A stretch of DNA of 64,000 nt. Origin: Lachnospiraceae bacterium. Lineage in GTDB: Bacteria; Bacillota; Clostridia; Lachnospirales; Lachnospiraceae. The stretch's first letter is position 1. Each line of letters starts with the position of its first letter. The notes below the pieces were generated by a model. The model was not told the DNA's origin. It ran no database searches and saw nothing but the letters and a program-made list of their open reading frames with translations. Made by a program: the position numbers and the translations under genes. The stretch lies in the NCBI GenBank assembly GCA_021771695.1, contig JAETON010000010.1:26911-90910 (forward strand), written 5' to 3'. Below are positions 35,446 to 44,780 of this stretch, piece by piece.

Positions 35446-35931
35446 TTATTCTTCTACAGTTACTGTTTTCATAATCTGAGGTTCCAAAGGTTTGTCAGAA
35501 TAATCTGTCGCAGTTTCTGCAATTTTATTTACTACGTCCATGCCTTCAATAACTTTTCCGAATGCAGCATACTGACCGTCAAGATGCGGAGAGGTTTTGT
35601 GCATAATAAAGAACTGGGATCCTGCGGAGTCCGGCATCATTGTACGAGCCATAGAAAGTACTCCGGGAGTATGTTTTAAGTTATTTGTAACACCGTTTCC
35701 GCTGAATTCTCCTTTGATTGTATGTCCGGGACCTCCGGTACCGTCTCCTTTTGGACATCCGCCCTGAATCATAAATCCTTCGATGACACGGTGGAAAGTC
35801 AGCCCGTTATAAAAGCCGTCTTTTACAAGGTTTACAAAGTTTTCTACAGTAATTGGAGCGATGTCCGGATATAATTCTGCTTTCATTACATCGCCATTTT
35901 CCATGGTGATGGTTACAATTGGATTTGCCAT
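35446..35931 (-). CDS. Cyclophilin-type peptidyl-prolyl isomerase
   Basis: A 161-residue cytosolic cyclophilin catalysing proline cis-trans isomerisation. Core motifs [31 protein letters not shown] and [23 protein letters not shown] are intact, including the catalytic Arg and the hydrophobic pocket. No signal peptide is seen. The start at 35931 follows AAAGGA. It is divergent from mltG. Confidence 0.95.
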   Translation of the reverse strand: MANPIVTITMENGDVMKAELYPDIAPITVENFVNLVKDGFYNGLTFHRVIEGFMIQGGCPKGDGTGGPGHTIKGEFSGNGVTNNLKHTPGVLSMARTMMPDSAGSQFFIMHKTSPHLDGQYAAFGKVIEGMDVVNKIAETATDYSDKPLEPQIMKTVTVEE

Positions 35932-36172
35932 AATTAAAATTCCTTTCTGCAATAAAATCATAATTGACCAGTAAAAACCAGTACGATTTGATTATAATAG
36001 AAACTCTTGCAAATGTACAGAAAGGAAACAGAAAATGGAAAATAAGCAGTTATGAGCAGATAAAAATTACGAAAATATTAAAAATATTAAAAGAATTTAA
36101 TAAAAGGGATGTAATTTTGTTAAAATATTTGTATAATGACAATATCAAAATTGTCGAATTATGGAGGAATTT

Positions 36173-37075
36173 ATGGATTTATATCTAGATTATGAAAAAA
36201 ATCACAGAAGGCGGGGCAGAAGAAATCAAAAATCAAAGCTGCCGAAAGTGATTGTATTGCTGATTCTCGTCATAATTGCTGCAGCAGCAGTTTTCGGAAT
36301 ACAGTACAAAAAACAAAAAGAGGAAGAAGCCAGAAAAATTGCAGAACAAAACCGGACGGTAACGATTATGTTTCCAGAGGGGTATTCCATTGATATGATG
36401 GCGAAACGTTTGGAAGATAAGAAAATTTTTAAGGCGGATGAGTTTTTGACAGCAGTGAAAAAGACAGATTTATATAAAAATGATTGGATTCAAGAAATTC
36501 CAAAAGTGAAAGGTGTAAAATACCGGCTGGAAGGCTTTTTGTATCCAGATACTTATAATATTTATAAAAAGTCCAAACCGCAGGATTTGATTCAAAAAAT
36601 GCTGGATAATTTTGAACAGAAATATGCCCAATTGGACAAGTCTTATAAAGGAAAGCGGTCTATGTATGAACTGGCGGTGATGGCATCAATTGTAGAACGG
36701 GAAGCCAGCGTGGAAAAAGAACGGGCGATGGTATCTGGTGTGATTGAAAACCGGCTTGCGAAAAAAATGAAACTGCAGATGTGCCCAACGGTATTATATG
36801 TTACGACCAAAGGATTGTATAATGCAAATAAAGTATATTACAGTGATTTAAAAGTGGATTCCCCATATAATACTTATAAAAATAAAGGTCTGCCTGTGGG
36901 ACCAATCTGTAATCCAGGCGGTTCTGCGTGGATTGCGGCAATGCATCCCAAGAAACATGAATATTTATTCTATCATACAGATGGTTCCGGAAAAGATACT
37001 CACATTTTCACGAAGACTTATCAAGAACATCAAGATACAAGAATTGTTGAAAAGGAAAAAGAAACCCGGGAATAG
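36173..37075 (+). CDS. mltG: Endolytic transglycosylase MltG
   Basis: About 300 residues: a basic cytosolic N-terminus (about 1-25), one transmembrane helix (about 26-45) and an extracytoplasmic YceG domain. The catalytic Glu is in MASIVEREA, with LEGFLYPDTY, CPTVLY, SPYNTYKNKGLPVGPICNPG and FTKTYQEH also conserved. It cuts nascent glycan strands near the cell wall synthase. The ATG at 36173 follows GGAGGAAT; an ATG four codons upstream overlaps that site. Confidence 0.94.
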   Translation: MDLYLDYEKNHRRRGRRNQKSKLPKVIVLLILVIIAAAAVFGIQYKKQKEEEARKIAEQNRTVTIMFPEGYSIDMMAKRLEDKKIFKADEFLTAVKKTDLYKNDWIQEIPKVKGVKYRLEGFLYPDTYNIYKKSKPQDLIQKMLDNFEQKYAQLDKSYKGKRSMYELAVMASIVEREASVEKERAMVSGVIENRLAKKMKLQMCPTVLYVTTKGLYNANKVYYSDLKVDSPYNTYKNKGLPVGPICNPGGSAWIAAMHPKKHEYLFYHTDGSGKDTHIFTKTYQEHQDTRIVEKEKETRE

Positions 37076-37143
37076 AGAAGGAGCTTAGAAATTGTTAATT
37101 TTATAACGTACTAAAAAAAATACCTAAAAATATGAAAAATTCC

Positions 37144-37172
37144 TTTAAAAAGTTGTGCAAATATTGTAAAAT
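37144..37172 (+). promoter_or_regulatory. Putative promoter of nifJ
   Basis: TTTAAA (37144-37149) and TAAAAT (37167-37172), 17-base spacer, about 140 bases before the start codon. The -35 is a weak match. Confidence 0.4.
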
Positions 37173-37220
37173 GAAGCTGTATGCAGAATATGTATACGGC
37201 TTTGTTTATGTTTTAAGCAA

Positions 37221-37300
37221 CTTATAGTTGTTACAATAAGTTCCTACCACAAGATGTAGGATGCAACCAATGTATGGCTGGAGCCATACGAGATTTTTTT
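37221..37300 (+). terminator. Leader hairpins and terminator before nifJ
   Basis: Three hairpins lie in the leader: 37221-37240 (5 bp), 37243-37260 (CCTAC with GTAGG) and 37272-37289 (8 bp, GG loop), the last followed by seven Ts to 37300, directly upstream of AGGAGG. The third has the form of an intrinsic terminator in the leader of a highly expressed gene. Confidence 0.6.
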
Positions 37301-37315
37301 AGGAGGAAGAGAAAC

Positions 37316-40300
37316 ATGGCAAGAAAAATGAAAACCATGGATGGTAACACAGCCGCTGCTCACGTGTCTTATGCGTTTACCGAAACAGCAGCAATTTATC
37401 CAATTACACCATCCTCACCAATGGCAGAATCAACTGACCAGTGGGCAACACAGGGTAAGAAAAATATTTTTGGACATCCTGTAAAATTAGTTGAAATGCA
37501 GTCTGAAGCAGGTGCTGCAGGAACCGTTCACGGTTCTTTAGCAGCTGGTGCATTAACAACTACTTATACAGCATCACAGGGTCTGCTGCTGATGATTCCA
37601 AACATGTACAAGATCGCAGGTGAAATGATGCCTTGTGTATTTGATGTATCTGCTCGTGCACTTGCATCTCATGCACTGAATATCTTCGGAGATCATTCTG
37701 ATGTATATGCTTGTCGTCAGACAGGTTTTGCAATGCTTTGCAGCTCCAGTGTTCAGGAAGTTATGGACTTAGGAGCAGTTGCTCATTTATCAACAATCAA
37801 AGGACGTGTTCCTGTATTACATTTCTTCGATGGATTCAGGACATCTCACGAAATTCAGAAGATTGAAATGTGGGATAATGAAGATCTCGCAGATATGGTT
37901 GATTTTGATGCTATCGAAAAATTCAGAGCAGAAGCATTAAATCCAGAGCATCCGGTACTTCGCGGTACAGCTCAGAATCCGGATATCTTCTTCCAGGCAA
38001 GAGAAGCATGTAATACAGCTTACAATGCATTCCCTGCAATCGTTGAAGACTATATGAATCAGGTAAATGCTAAGATCGGAACAGATTATAAATTATTTAA
38101 CTACTATGGTGCTGAAGATGCTGAAAGCATCATCATTGCTATGGGATCTGTTTGTGAAACAATTGACGAAACAATTGATTACTTAATGGCTAAAGGTGAA
38201 AAGGTTGGTGTTGTTAAAGTTCGTCTTTACAGACCATTCGTTGCTGAAAAATTAGTAGAAGCAATTCCTGATACAGCAAAAGTTATCAATGTATTAGACA
38301 GATCTAAAGAGCCTGGTGCAAGAGAACCATTATACTTGGACGTAGTAAATGCGTTAAGAGGAACAAAATTTGAAAGCTGCACAATCAACGGCGGACGTTA
38401 CGGATTAGGTTCTAAAGATACTACACCAGCTGATATCATTGCAACATTCAAGAATGTTGATAAGAATGAATTTACATTAGCTATCGTGGATGACGTTACA
38501 AACTTATCTTTGGATAGAGGAGAGATCCCTGTAACAGCTCCAGACAGCATTGTATCTTGTAAATTCTGGGGTCTTGGAGCAGACGGTACTGTTGGAGCTA
38601 ACAAGAACTCTATCAAGATCATTGGTGATCATACAGATAAATACGCTCAGGCATATTTTGATTATGATTCTAAGAAATCCGGTGGTGTTACAATGTCCCA
38701 CTTACGTTTCGGAGATGACCCAATCAAATCTACATACCTGATTAACAAAGCTGACTTCGTTGCATGTCACTGTGCACCATATGTAACAAAATACAATATG
38801 GTTCAGGACTTAAAAGATGGTGGAACATTCCTCTTAAACTGCAGCTGGCCGGTAGAAGAAATTGGTGATCATTTACCAGGACAGGTAAAAGCTTACCTTG
38901 CAAAACACAATATTAAATTCTATGTAATTGACGGTATCAAGATCGGTAAAGAAATCGGACTTGGCGGACGTATCAATACAGTACTTCAGTCTGCATTCTT
39001 TAAATTATCAGGAATCATCCCTGAAGAAGATGCAATCAAATACATGAAAGATGCTGCTACAGCTTCTTACAGCAAGAAGGGTGACCACATCGTTAAGATG
39101 AACCATGAAGCTATTGATGCTGGAGCAAAAGCAATCGTTGAAGTACCAGTTCCTGCTGAATGGGCTGACTGTGAAGAAGAAAGCTTATTCGTAACAGCTA
39201 CAGAAGGAAGAAAAGAACTTGTTGATTATGTAAACAACGTTCAGAACTATGTAAACGGACAGGTTGGTAACTCACTGAAAGTCAGCGATTTACTTCCATA
39301 TGTTGATGGACATATGCCTCATGGTGCATCTGCATACGAAAAACGTGGAGTTGCAGTAGACGTTCCTTCTTGGAATCCAGATAACTGTATCCAGTGTAAC
39401 TTCTGTGCATATGTATGTCCACATGCTACAATTCGTCCGGTTGCAATGACTGAAGAAGAATTGGCAGCAGCTCCGGAAGGAACAAAAGCAGTTGACATGA
39501 CAGGAATGCCAGGATACAAATTTGCTATGACAGTAACAGTTCTTGACTGTTTAGGATGTGGATCTTGTGTAAATGTCTGTCCAGGTAAGAAGGGTGAAAA
39601 AGCTCTTTCTATGGAAGGATTAGACAGCCAGAGAGATCAGCAGGCAGTATTTGATTATGGTCAGAAATTACCGGCAAAAGAAGAAGTATTAGCTAAATTC
39701 AAAGTGGATTCTGTAAAAGGAAGCCAGTTCAGACAGCCATTACTTGAGTACTCAGGAGCATGTGCCGGTTGTGGTGAAACTCCATACGCAAAACTGATTA
39801 CTCAGATGTTTGGTGATAGAATGTACATCGCAAATGCAACAGGATGTTCTTCTATCTGGGGTGGATCTTCACCTGCTACACCATATACAACAAATGCCAA
39901 AGGACAGGGACCAGCTTGGGCTAACTCACTGTTTGAAGACAATGCTGAATTTGGTTTAGGTATGTTCACAGGACAGAATACATTAAGAGAACAGACAAAA
40001 GAAAAAGTTGCAGCATTAGCTGAATCTACAGACAATGCAGATGTAAAAGCAGCAGCAGCTGAATACTTAGACACATATACAGACGGAAGCAAGAATGGAG
40101 CAGCTACAGAAAAATTAGTTGCAGCTTTGGAAGCTTGCGGATGTGATGCAGCAAAAGAAATCCTTGCTAAGAAAGATTATTTATCTAAGAAATCTCAGTG
40201 GATCTTCGGTGGTGACGGATGGGCATATGACATCGGTTACGGCGGTGTTGACCACGTATTAGCATCTGGAGAAGATGTAAATATTTTCGTATTCGATACA

Positions 40301-40837
40301 GAAGTTTACTCTAACACAGGTGGACAGGCATCTAAAGCTACAAACGTTGGTGCAATTGCTCAGTTCCAGGCAGCTGGTAAACCAACGAAGAAGAAAGACC
40401 TTGCTGCAATGGCAATGAGCTACGGATATGTATACGTTGCTCAGATTTCTATGGGTGCTGATTACAACCAGACAGTAAAAGCTATCGCAGAAGCAGAAGC
40501 TTATCCAGGACCATCATTAGTTATCGGTTATGCTCCATGTATCAACCATGGTATCAAAGGTGGTATGAAGATTGCTCAGACAGAAGAAAAGAAAGCAGTT
40601 ACTTCTGGATACTGGAATCTGTTCAGATTCAATCCATCATTAGCATTGGAAGGAAAGAATCCATTCCACTTAGATTCTAAAGCACCTTCAACAGACTACG
40701 AAGACTTCATCATGGGAGAAGTTCGTTACAATGCTCTTGCTCGTCAGAATCCTGAAAGAGCAAAAGAACTGTTTGCACAGTCTAAGAAGAATGCAGAAGA
40801 AAAATATGCTAAATTAAAAGAAATGTCTGATAAATAG
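37316..40837 (+). CDS. nifJ: Pyruvate:ferredoxin oxidoreductase
   Basis: A 1173-residue single-chain PFOR that oxidises pyruvate to acetyl-CoA and CO2 and reduces ferredoxin, the main fermentative route of anaerobes. Two ferredoxin-like clusters are seen in CIQCNFCAYVCPHA and CLGCGSCVNVCPG, a further Cys set in GACAGCGETPYAKL and CGCD, and the TPP site in GGDGWAYDIGYGG. Full family length. Codon choice is strongly biased toward preferred codons. The ATG at 37316 follows AGGAGG. An upstream frame from 37274 runs through the leader terminator and is not used. Confidence 0.97.
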   Translation: MARKMKTMDGNTAAAHVSYAFTETAAIYPITPSSPMAESTDQWATQGKKNIFGHPVKLVEMQSEAGAAGTVHGSLAAGALTTTYTASQGLLLMIPNMYKIAGEMMPCVFDVSARALASHALNIFGDHSDVYACRQTGFAMLCSSSVQEVMDLGAVAHLSTIKGRVPVLHFFDGFRTSHEIQKIEMWDNEDLADMVDFDAIEKFRAEALNPEHPVLRGTAQNPDIFFQAREACNTAYNAFPAIVEDYMNQVNAKIGTDYKLFNYYGAEDAESIIIAMGSVCETIDETIDYLMAKGEKVGVVKVRLYRPFVAEKLVEAIPDTAKVINVLDRSKEPGAREPLYLDVVNALRGTKFESCTINGGRYGLGSKDTTPADIIATFKNVDKNEFTLAIVDDVTNLSLDRGEIPVTAPDSIVSCKFWGLGADGTVGANKNSIKIIGDHTDKYAQAYFDYDSKKSGGVTMSHLRFGDDPIKSTYLINKADFVACHCAPYVTKYNMVQDLKDGGTFLLNCSWPVEEIGDHLPGQVKAYLAKHNIKFYVIDGIKIGKEIGLGGRINTVLQSAFFKLSGIIPEEDAIKYMKDAATASYSKKGDHIVKMNHEAIDAGAKAIVEVPVPAEWADCEEESLFVTATEGRKELVDYVNNVQNYVNGQVGNSLKVSDLLPYVDGHMPHGASAYEKRGVAVDVPSWNPDNCIQCNFCAYVCPHATIRPVAMTEEELAAAPEGTKAVDMTGMPGYKFAMTVTVLDCLGCGSCVNVCPGKKGEKALSMEGLDSQRDQQAVFDYGQKLPAKEEVLAKFKVDSVKGSQFRQPLLEYSGACAGCGETPYAKLITQMFGDRMYIANATGCSSIWGGSSPATPYTTNAKGQGPAWANSLFEDNAEFGLGMFTGQNTLREQTKEKVAALAESTDNADVKAAAAEYLDTYTDGSKNGAATEKLVAALEACGCDAAKEILAKKDYLSKKSQWIFGGDGWAYDIGYGGVDHVLASGEDVNIFVFDTEVYSNTGGQASKATNVGAIAQFQAAGKPTKKKDLAAMAMSYGYVYVAQISMGADYNQTVKAIAEAEAYPGPSLVIGYAPCINHGIKGGMKIAQTEEKKAVTSGYWNLFRFNPSLALEGKNPFHLDSKAPSTDYEDFIMGEVRYNALARQNPERAKELFAQSKKNAEEKYAKLKEMSDK

Positions 40838-40868
40838 ACATTGAGTGGAATTACATTAGCAAATAAAA

Positions 40869-40906
40869 AATTCCCGCAGAGCGTTTGGGCTCATGCGGGA
40901 ATTTTT
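40869..40906 (+). terminator. Terminator of nifJ
   Basis: A stem TTCCCGCA/TGCGGGAA (40871-40878 with 40894-40901) with an inner GAGC/GCTC extension, followed by TTTTT. Confidence 0.9.
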
Positions 40907-40933
40907 ATTTGTATTTATCATTCCGGTTTTTTC

Positions 40934-40962
40934 TTGACAAAAGCAACAAACTATATTACTAT
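40934..40962 (+). promoter_or_regulatory. Promoter of the GntR/ABC operon
   Basis: TTGACA (40934-40939) and TACTAT (40957-40962), 17-base spacer, 55 bases before the GntR ATG. Confidence 0.7.
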
Positions 40963-40997
40963 ATTATTGTACTAAGTGATTAATACAATAATATAGT
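40958..40997. promoter_or_regulatory. 14-bp palindrome, probable GntR operator
   Basis: Perfect inverted repeat of 14 bp (40958-40971 with 40984-40997), 12-base spacer, overlapping the -10 of the promoter. This is the usual layout for YtrA-type autorepression. Confidence 0.7.
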
Positions 40998-41017
40998 GAG
41001 GGGGGATAATAACATAA

Positions 41018-41389
41018 ATGAAGTGGAATATAAATGAGGATCGGCCAATTTGGATTCAATTAAAAGAGCAGCTGGTGAAGCAGATTGTTTCTGGAAAGTA
41101 TCATTGTGGAGATAAACTTCCAAGTGTACGGGAACTGGCGGCAGATGCAGGGGTGAATCCGAATACGATGCAGAGAGCATTGGCTGCGTTGAATCAAGAA
41201 GGGTTGATTATTACCAATCGTACTTCAGGACGCTGTGTAACGGATGCAGAAGATAAGATTGAACACTGCAGACAGGAAATCGCGCAAAAGATAATAAGGA
41301 AATATGTAGCAGAGATGATAGAGCTGGGATATTCCCGGCAGGAGGCATCTGCTTTGATTAAGAAAGGGGAAGAGGAATCATGGAATTAG
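41018..41389 (+). CDS. GntR-family (YtrA subfamily) regulator
   Basis: A 123-residue regulator with an N-terminal GntR winged helix (about 5-72; PIWIQLKEQLVKQIVSGKY and SVRELAADAGVNPNTMQRAL) and a short C-terminal helical part, as in YtrA proteins that lack a large effector domain. It probably represses itself and the ABC genes through the palindrome at 40958. Its 3' end overlaps the ATPase start by ten bases. GAGGGGGG precedes the ATG at a wide 13-base spacing. Confidence 0.9.
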   Translation: MKWNINEDRPIWIQLKEQLVKQIVSGKYHCGDKLPSVRELAADAGVNPNTMQRALAALNQEGLIITNRTSGRCVTDAEDKIEHCRQEIAQKIIRKYVAEMIELGYSRQEASALIKKGEEESWN

Positions 41390-42105
41390 TAACATGCAGT
41401 CATTTGCAAAAAGCATATGGGAAAGAAACGGCATTGAAAGATGTGAATCTTCAAATTGGAAGAGGGAAAATCATTGGACTTTTGGGACCGAACGGCTCTG
41501 GAAAGACAACATTGATTAAGATTTTGAATGGGCTGCTTCAACCAACGAAGGGAGATGTAAAGGTAAACGGCAAGATTCCGGGAGTTGACAGTAAGGCAAT
41601 TATTAGTTATCTGCCAGACAAAATGTATTTTGCAGATTGGATGAAAGTTTCTGATTTATTAGATTTTTTCGAGGATTTTTATAAGGATTTTGATAGGCAG
41701 AAAGCGGAATCTATGTGTAAAAGTCTTGGGGTTTCAATAAAAGATAAAATGAAAAAATTATCAAAGGGGAATAAAGAAAAGGTCCAGCTGACATTGGTTA
41801 TGTGCAGGAAAGCACAGTTATATTTGCTGGATGAGCCAATTGCAGGGGTAGACCCGGCAGCAAGGGATTTCATTTTAGATACAATTTTGAATAACTACAA
41901 TGAAGAAGGAACGGTTCTCATTTCTACACATTTGATTGCAGATATTGAAAAAATCATGGACGAAGTGATTCTTATTAAAAGTGGGGAAATTTTAAAACAT
42001 GTATCTGCAGATGATTTAAGAGAACAAAGCGGGAAATCAATTGATGCAATGTTCCGTGAGATGTTCCATGCGGACAATTATATTGGAGGGGATTTTACAT
42101 GCTAG
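41380..42105 (+). CDS. ABC transporter ATP-binding protein
   Basis: A 241-residue ABC ATPase. Walker A is GLLGPNGSGKTT, the signature is the degenerate LSKGNKEKVQLTL, Walker B is LYLLDEPIAGVDP, and the H-loop is STHL. It pairs with the permease at 42099 and is preceded by a GntR regulator, the common arrangement for membrane-stress or antimicrobial-peptide exporters and for bacitracin-like resistance ABC pairs in Firmicutes. Substrate unknown. It overlaps the permease by seven bases. Confidence 0.9.
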   Translation: MELVTCSHLQKAYGKETALKDVNLQIGRGKIIGLLGPNGSGKTTLIKILNGLLQPTKGDVKVNGKIPGVDSKAIISYLPDKMYFADWMKVSDLLDFFEDFYKDFDRQKAESMCKSLGVSIKDKMKKLSKGNKEKVQLTLVMCRKAQLYLLDEPIAGVDPAARDFILDTILNNYNEEGTVLISTHLIADIEKIMDEVILIKSGEILKHVSADDLREQSGKSIDAMFREMFHADNYIGGDFTC

Positions 42106-42833
42106 GGAAATTAATAAAATATGATATAAAGGCTATGAGTAAAATTATTGTTCCATTTTGGGCGGCATTACTGATTCTTGGATGGGTGATAGCAATTCAA
42201 AACCATTTTCGTAAAGTGACACAGTTTTCTACAATGAATGTCTTAATGATTGTCATTGCCATTGTCATTATTACAGCAGTCTTCGTTATGAATATTGTCA
42301 TTGTAATACAAAGATTTTGGAGAGGACTGTTAAAAGAGGAAGGATATTTGATGTTTACACTTCCCATATCAGCAAGAAATTTGATTTTTTCTAAGCTGAT
42401 CAGTGCATTATTGATTAGTTTGGGAACGGTGTTTGTGATTATATTTATGTTTCTTCCGTGGATTCTTATTGGAGGAGACTTAAAGAATCTCATATTTGCA
42501 TTTCGAAATTTCGATTTTAATAATGTAAAATGGATGATAAGTGTTATTGCCATTGTAATTGCGGAAATTGCTAGTAGTATATATCATGTATATGCTGCAA
42601 TGGCAATTGGACAGTTGAGTAATCGCAATCGGTTTTTGTTTTCTTTTGCAGCGTTTATTGCGATTTCGATTATACAAAGTATTTTATCTGTACTGGCAAT
42701 GGATGTTTTGGGATTTGAAGGCAATGTATTTGAAGATGACAAACTGTTTTATCTGATAGTATCAGTGATACAATGTGTCATATATCATATCATCACGGAA
42801 TATCTTTTATCACGGAAACTGAATTTAGAATAA
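42099..42833 (+). CDS. ABC-2-type permease
   Basis: A 244-residue protein with six hydrophobic segments (about 20-40, 45-70, 98-122, 140-165, 175-200, 215-237) and short loops, fitting the permease partner of the ATPase at 41380. It has no clear signature motif, so the assignment rests on topology and the operon. It ends at a small terminator. Confidence 0.75.
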   Translation: MLGKLIKYDIKAMSKIIVPFWAALLILGWVIAIQNHFRKVTQFSTMNVLMIVIAIVIITAVFVMNIVIVIQRFWRGLLKEEGYLMFTLPISARNLIFSKLISALLISLGTVFVIIFMFLPWILIGGDLKNLIFAFRNFDFNNVKWMISVIAIVIAEIASSIYHVYAAMAIGQLSNRNRFLFSFAAFIAISIIQSILSVLAMDVLGFEGNVFEDDKLFYLIVSVIQCVIYHIITEYLLSRKLNLE

Positions 42834-42848
42834 AACAATGAGGATAAA

Positions 42849-42879
42849 AAGGCGGAGCATATTGCCCCGCCTTCTTTTA
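42849..42879 (+). terminator. Terminator of the GntR/ABC operon
   Basis: AAGGCGG/CCGCCTT stem (42849-42855 with 42867-42873) followed by CTTTTATT. Confidence 0.7.
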
Positions 42880-42905
42880 TTATGTAAAATTTATTATGCA
42901 GAGAT

Positions 42906-42933
42906 TTAACATATACTTTACATAGATTTAACA
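42906..42933 (+). promoter_or_regulatory. Pho-box-like array before the Na/Pi gene
   Basis: TTAACA (42906-42911), TTTACA (42917-42922) and TTAACA (42928-42933) recur every 11 bases, as in PhoP/PhoB boxes of Firmicutes. They lie about 85 bases before the start codon. Phosphate-starvation control is inferred from family knowledge. Confidence 0.7.
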
Positions 42934-43015
42934 TTGCGGGTATATAAAATCATGTAAAATAAAGATGTTGTAAAGGATAAGTATAATATGGAAAAGAGAC
43001 AAAAGGAGAAATAGA

Positions 43016-44656
43016 GTGAATAGTACAATTATTTTGGGATTATTAGGAGGGCTTGCATTATTCTTGTATGGAATGCAGATGATGAGCTCTGGATTAGAGT
43101 CGGCAGCTGGAAATAAAATGAAAGAAATATTGGAAAAGCTGACAGCGAATCGTTTTTTAGGAATTTTAGTTGGAGCTGTTATTACAGCAGCCATTCAGTC
43201 TTCTTCTGCAACAACGGTTATGGTTGTTGGTTTTGTTAATTCGGGTATGATGAGTCTGAATCAAGCAGTTTGGATTATTATGGGTGCCAATATTGGTACA
43301 ACAATCACGGGACAGTTGATTGCTTTGGACATTGGAGCGATGGCTCCATTGATTGCATTTATCGGTGTAGCACTCATTACCTTTACGAAGAACCCAAAAG
43401 TGCAGTATATTGGTCAGATTTTTGCAGGACTTGGAATTTTATTTATCGGAATGAATATGATGAGTGATTCCATGATGCCGCTGCGTGATTATCCGCCATT
43501 TATTAACATTATGACAAGATTTTCAAATCCAGTCATTGGAATTTTAGCAGGAATGGTATTTACGGCAGTGATTCAGTCATCTTCTGCATCGGTAGGTATT
43601 CTGCAGGCATTGGCATTAAGTGGTGTTATCAGTCTGCGAAATGCAGCATTTGTATTGTTTGGACAAAATATAGGTACTTGTATCACTGCAATTTTAGCTT
43701 CCATTGGGACAGAGCGGAGTGCCAAGCGGACAACAATCATCCATTTGATGTTTAACATGATCGGAACAATCATATTTACTGCGGTTTGTTTGATATTCCC
43801 GATTACAGATTATGTAGCTGATTTCAGCGGAGCCAATATTTCCAGACAGATTGCAAACATGCATACATTATTTAACATTACGACCAGCATCCTGCTGATT
43901 CCATTTGGAAATCAACTGGCAAAACTGGCAGTCAAAATCCTGCCGGAAAAAGAAGAAGAGAGGGAATATCATAAACATTTGAAATATTTAAAGGATGTAG
44001 ATACCAGTGTAGATGCGACGATTGGTACATCAGCAATTTACATGGAAGGAATGAGGAACGAAATTGCCAGAATGCTGGAAATGGCAAGAGTTAATGTAGA
44101 AAAAAGTTTTCACGCGTTTTTGGATGGAAGCAGTAAAGCATTAGCGGATGTAGAAAAAAGAGAAGAATACATAGATTATTTAAATAAACAAATATCCAAA
44201 TCAATCTCCAAAATGATGATTCATGAAACCAATGAAAAGAACTCAAAGAATATTGGTTCTTATTTTGATATGACGGGTAATATTGAAAGAATTGGTGACC
44301 ACGCAGTGAATATTTGTGATTACACGAAACAGATTGAAGAACATAAAATTAAATTCTCTGCGGATGCAATTGAGGAAATGGAAGAAATGAGAGATATTTG
44401 TGCATTAATGTTTCAAAATCTGCAGGAAAAGCCGAAGGATACCGCTCAGTGGCTGCAAATAGTGCATGACTCTGAAAATTTTATTGACCAGAGGACAGAA
44501 GAGTTTTATGAACGGCATTTGGCAAGAATTCAGCGGGGAGAATGCAGTGATGAAGCCTGCATCATTTTTTCAGAACTTCTGACAGATTTTGAGCGAATCG
44601 GAGATCATTTATGGAATATTGCGAAGCAGATGGGGAAAGTGATTGAACGGGGTTAA
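43016..44656 (+). CDS. Na+/Pi cotransporter family protein with PhoU-like domain
   Basis: A 546-residue protein. The N-terminal half (about 1-310) is an NptA/PNaS membrane domain with eight or more helices and two copies of the QSSSA motif (AAIQSSSATTVMVVGF and AVIQSSSASVGILQAL). The C-terminal 230 residues are a PhoU-like helical bundle with GNIERIGDHAVNI and FERIGDHLWNIAK repeats. It imports phosphate with sodium. The GTG start has AAGGAG seven bases upstream. The Pho-box array upstream agrees with this role. Confidence 0.92.
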   Translation: MNSTIILGLLGGLALFLYGMQMMSSGLESAAGNKMKEILEKLTANRFLGILVGAVITAAIQSSSATTVMVVGFVNSGMMSLNQAVWIIMGANIGTTITGQLIALDIGAMAPLIAFIGVALITFTKNPKVQYIGQIFAGLGILFIGMNMMSDSMMPLRDYPPFINIMTRFSNPVIGILAGMVFTAVIQSSSASVGILQALALSGVISLRNAAFVLFGQNIGTCITAILASIGTERSAKRTTIIHLMFNMIGTIIFTAVCLIFPITDYVADFSGANISRQIANMHTLFNITTSILLIPFGNQLAKLAVKILPEKEEEREYHKHLKYLKDVDTSVDATIGTSAIYMEGMRNEIARMLEMARVNVEKSFHAFLDGSSKALADVEKREEYIDYLNKQISKSISKMMIHETNEKNSKNIGSYFDMTGNIERIGDHAVNICDYTKQIEEHKIKFSADAIEEMEEMRDICALMFQNLQEKPKDTAQWLQIVHDSENFIDQRTEEFYERHLARIQRGECSDEACIIFSELLTDFERIGDHLWNIAKQMGKVIERG

Positions 44657-44669
44657 ATATTTTTTCTAT

Positions 44670-44696
44670 GAGGATGCAAAAGAGCATCCTCGTTTT
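44670..44696 (+). terminator. Terminator after the Na/Pi gene
   Basis: GAGGATGC/GCATCCTC stem (44670-44677 with 44684-44691) followed by GTTTTG. Confidence 0.75.
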
Positions 44697-44707
44697 GATT
44701 TGGAAGC

Positions 44708-44736
44708 TGGACGAGTTTCTTTGGATACGCTATAAT
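44708..44736 (+). promoter_or_regulatory. Putative promoter of rpe
   Basis: TGGACG and TATAAT (44731-44736) with a 17-base spacer, 45 bases before rpe. The -35 is imperfect. Confidence 0.4.
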
Positions 44737-44780
44737 AAGAAGGTATATTATTAAGAAAGAAACGAAAAAGGAGAAAAATT

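Noticed and set aside
36034..36054. A six-codon frame after AAAGGAAA upstream of mltG
   Set aside because: Too short to support as a leader peptide without conservation data.
35964..36188. A 74-residue frame upstream of mltG
   Set aside because: AT-rich, overlaps the mltG start and lacks a ribosome binding site; composition looks non-coding.
37274..37315. An N-terminal extension of nifJ
   Set aside because: It would be encoded by the leader terminator and the Shine-Dalgarno itself; the ATG at 37316 fits the family start.
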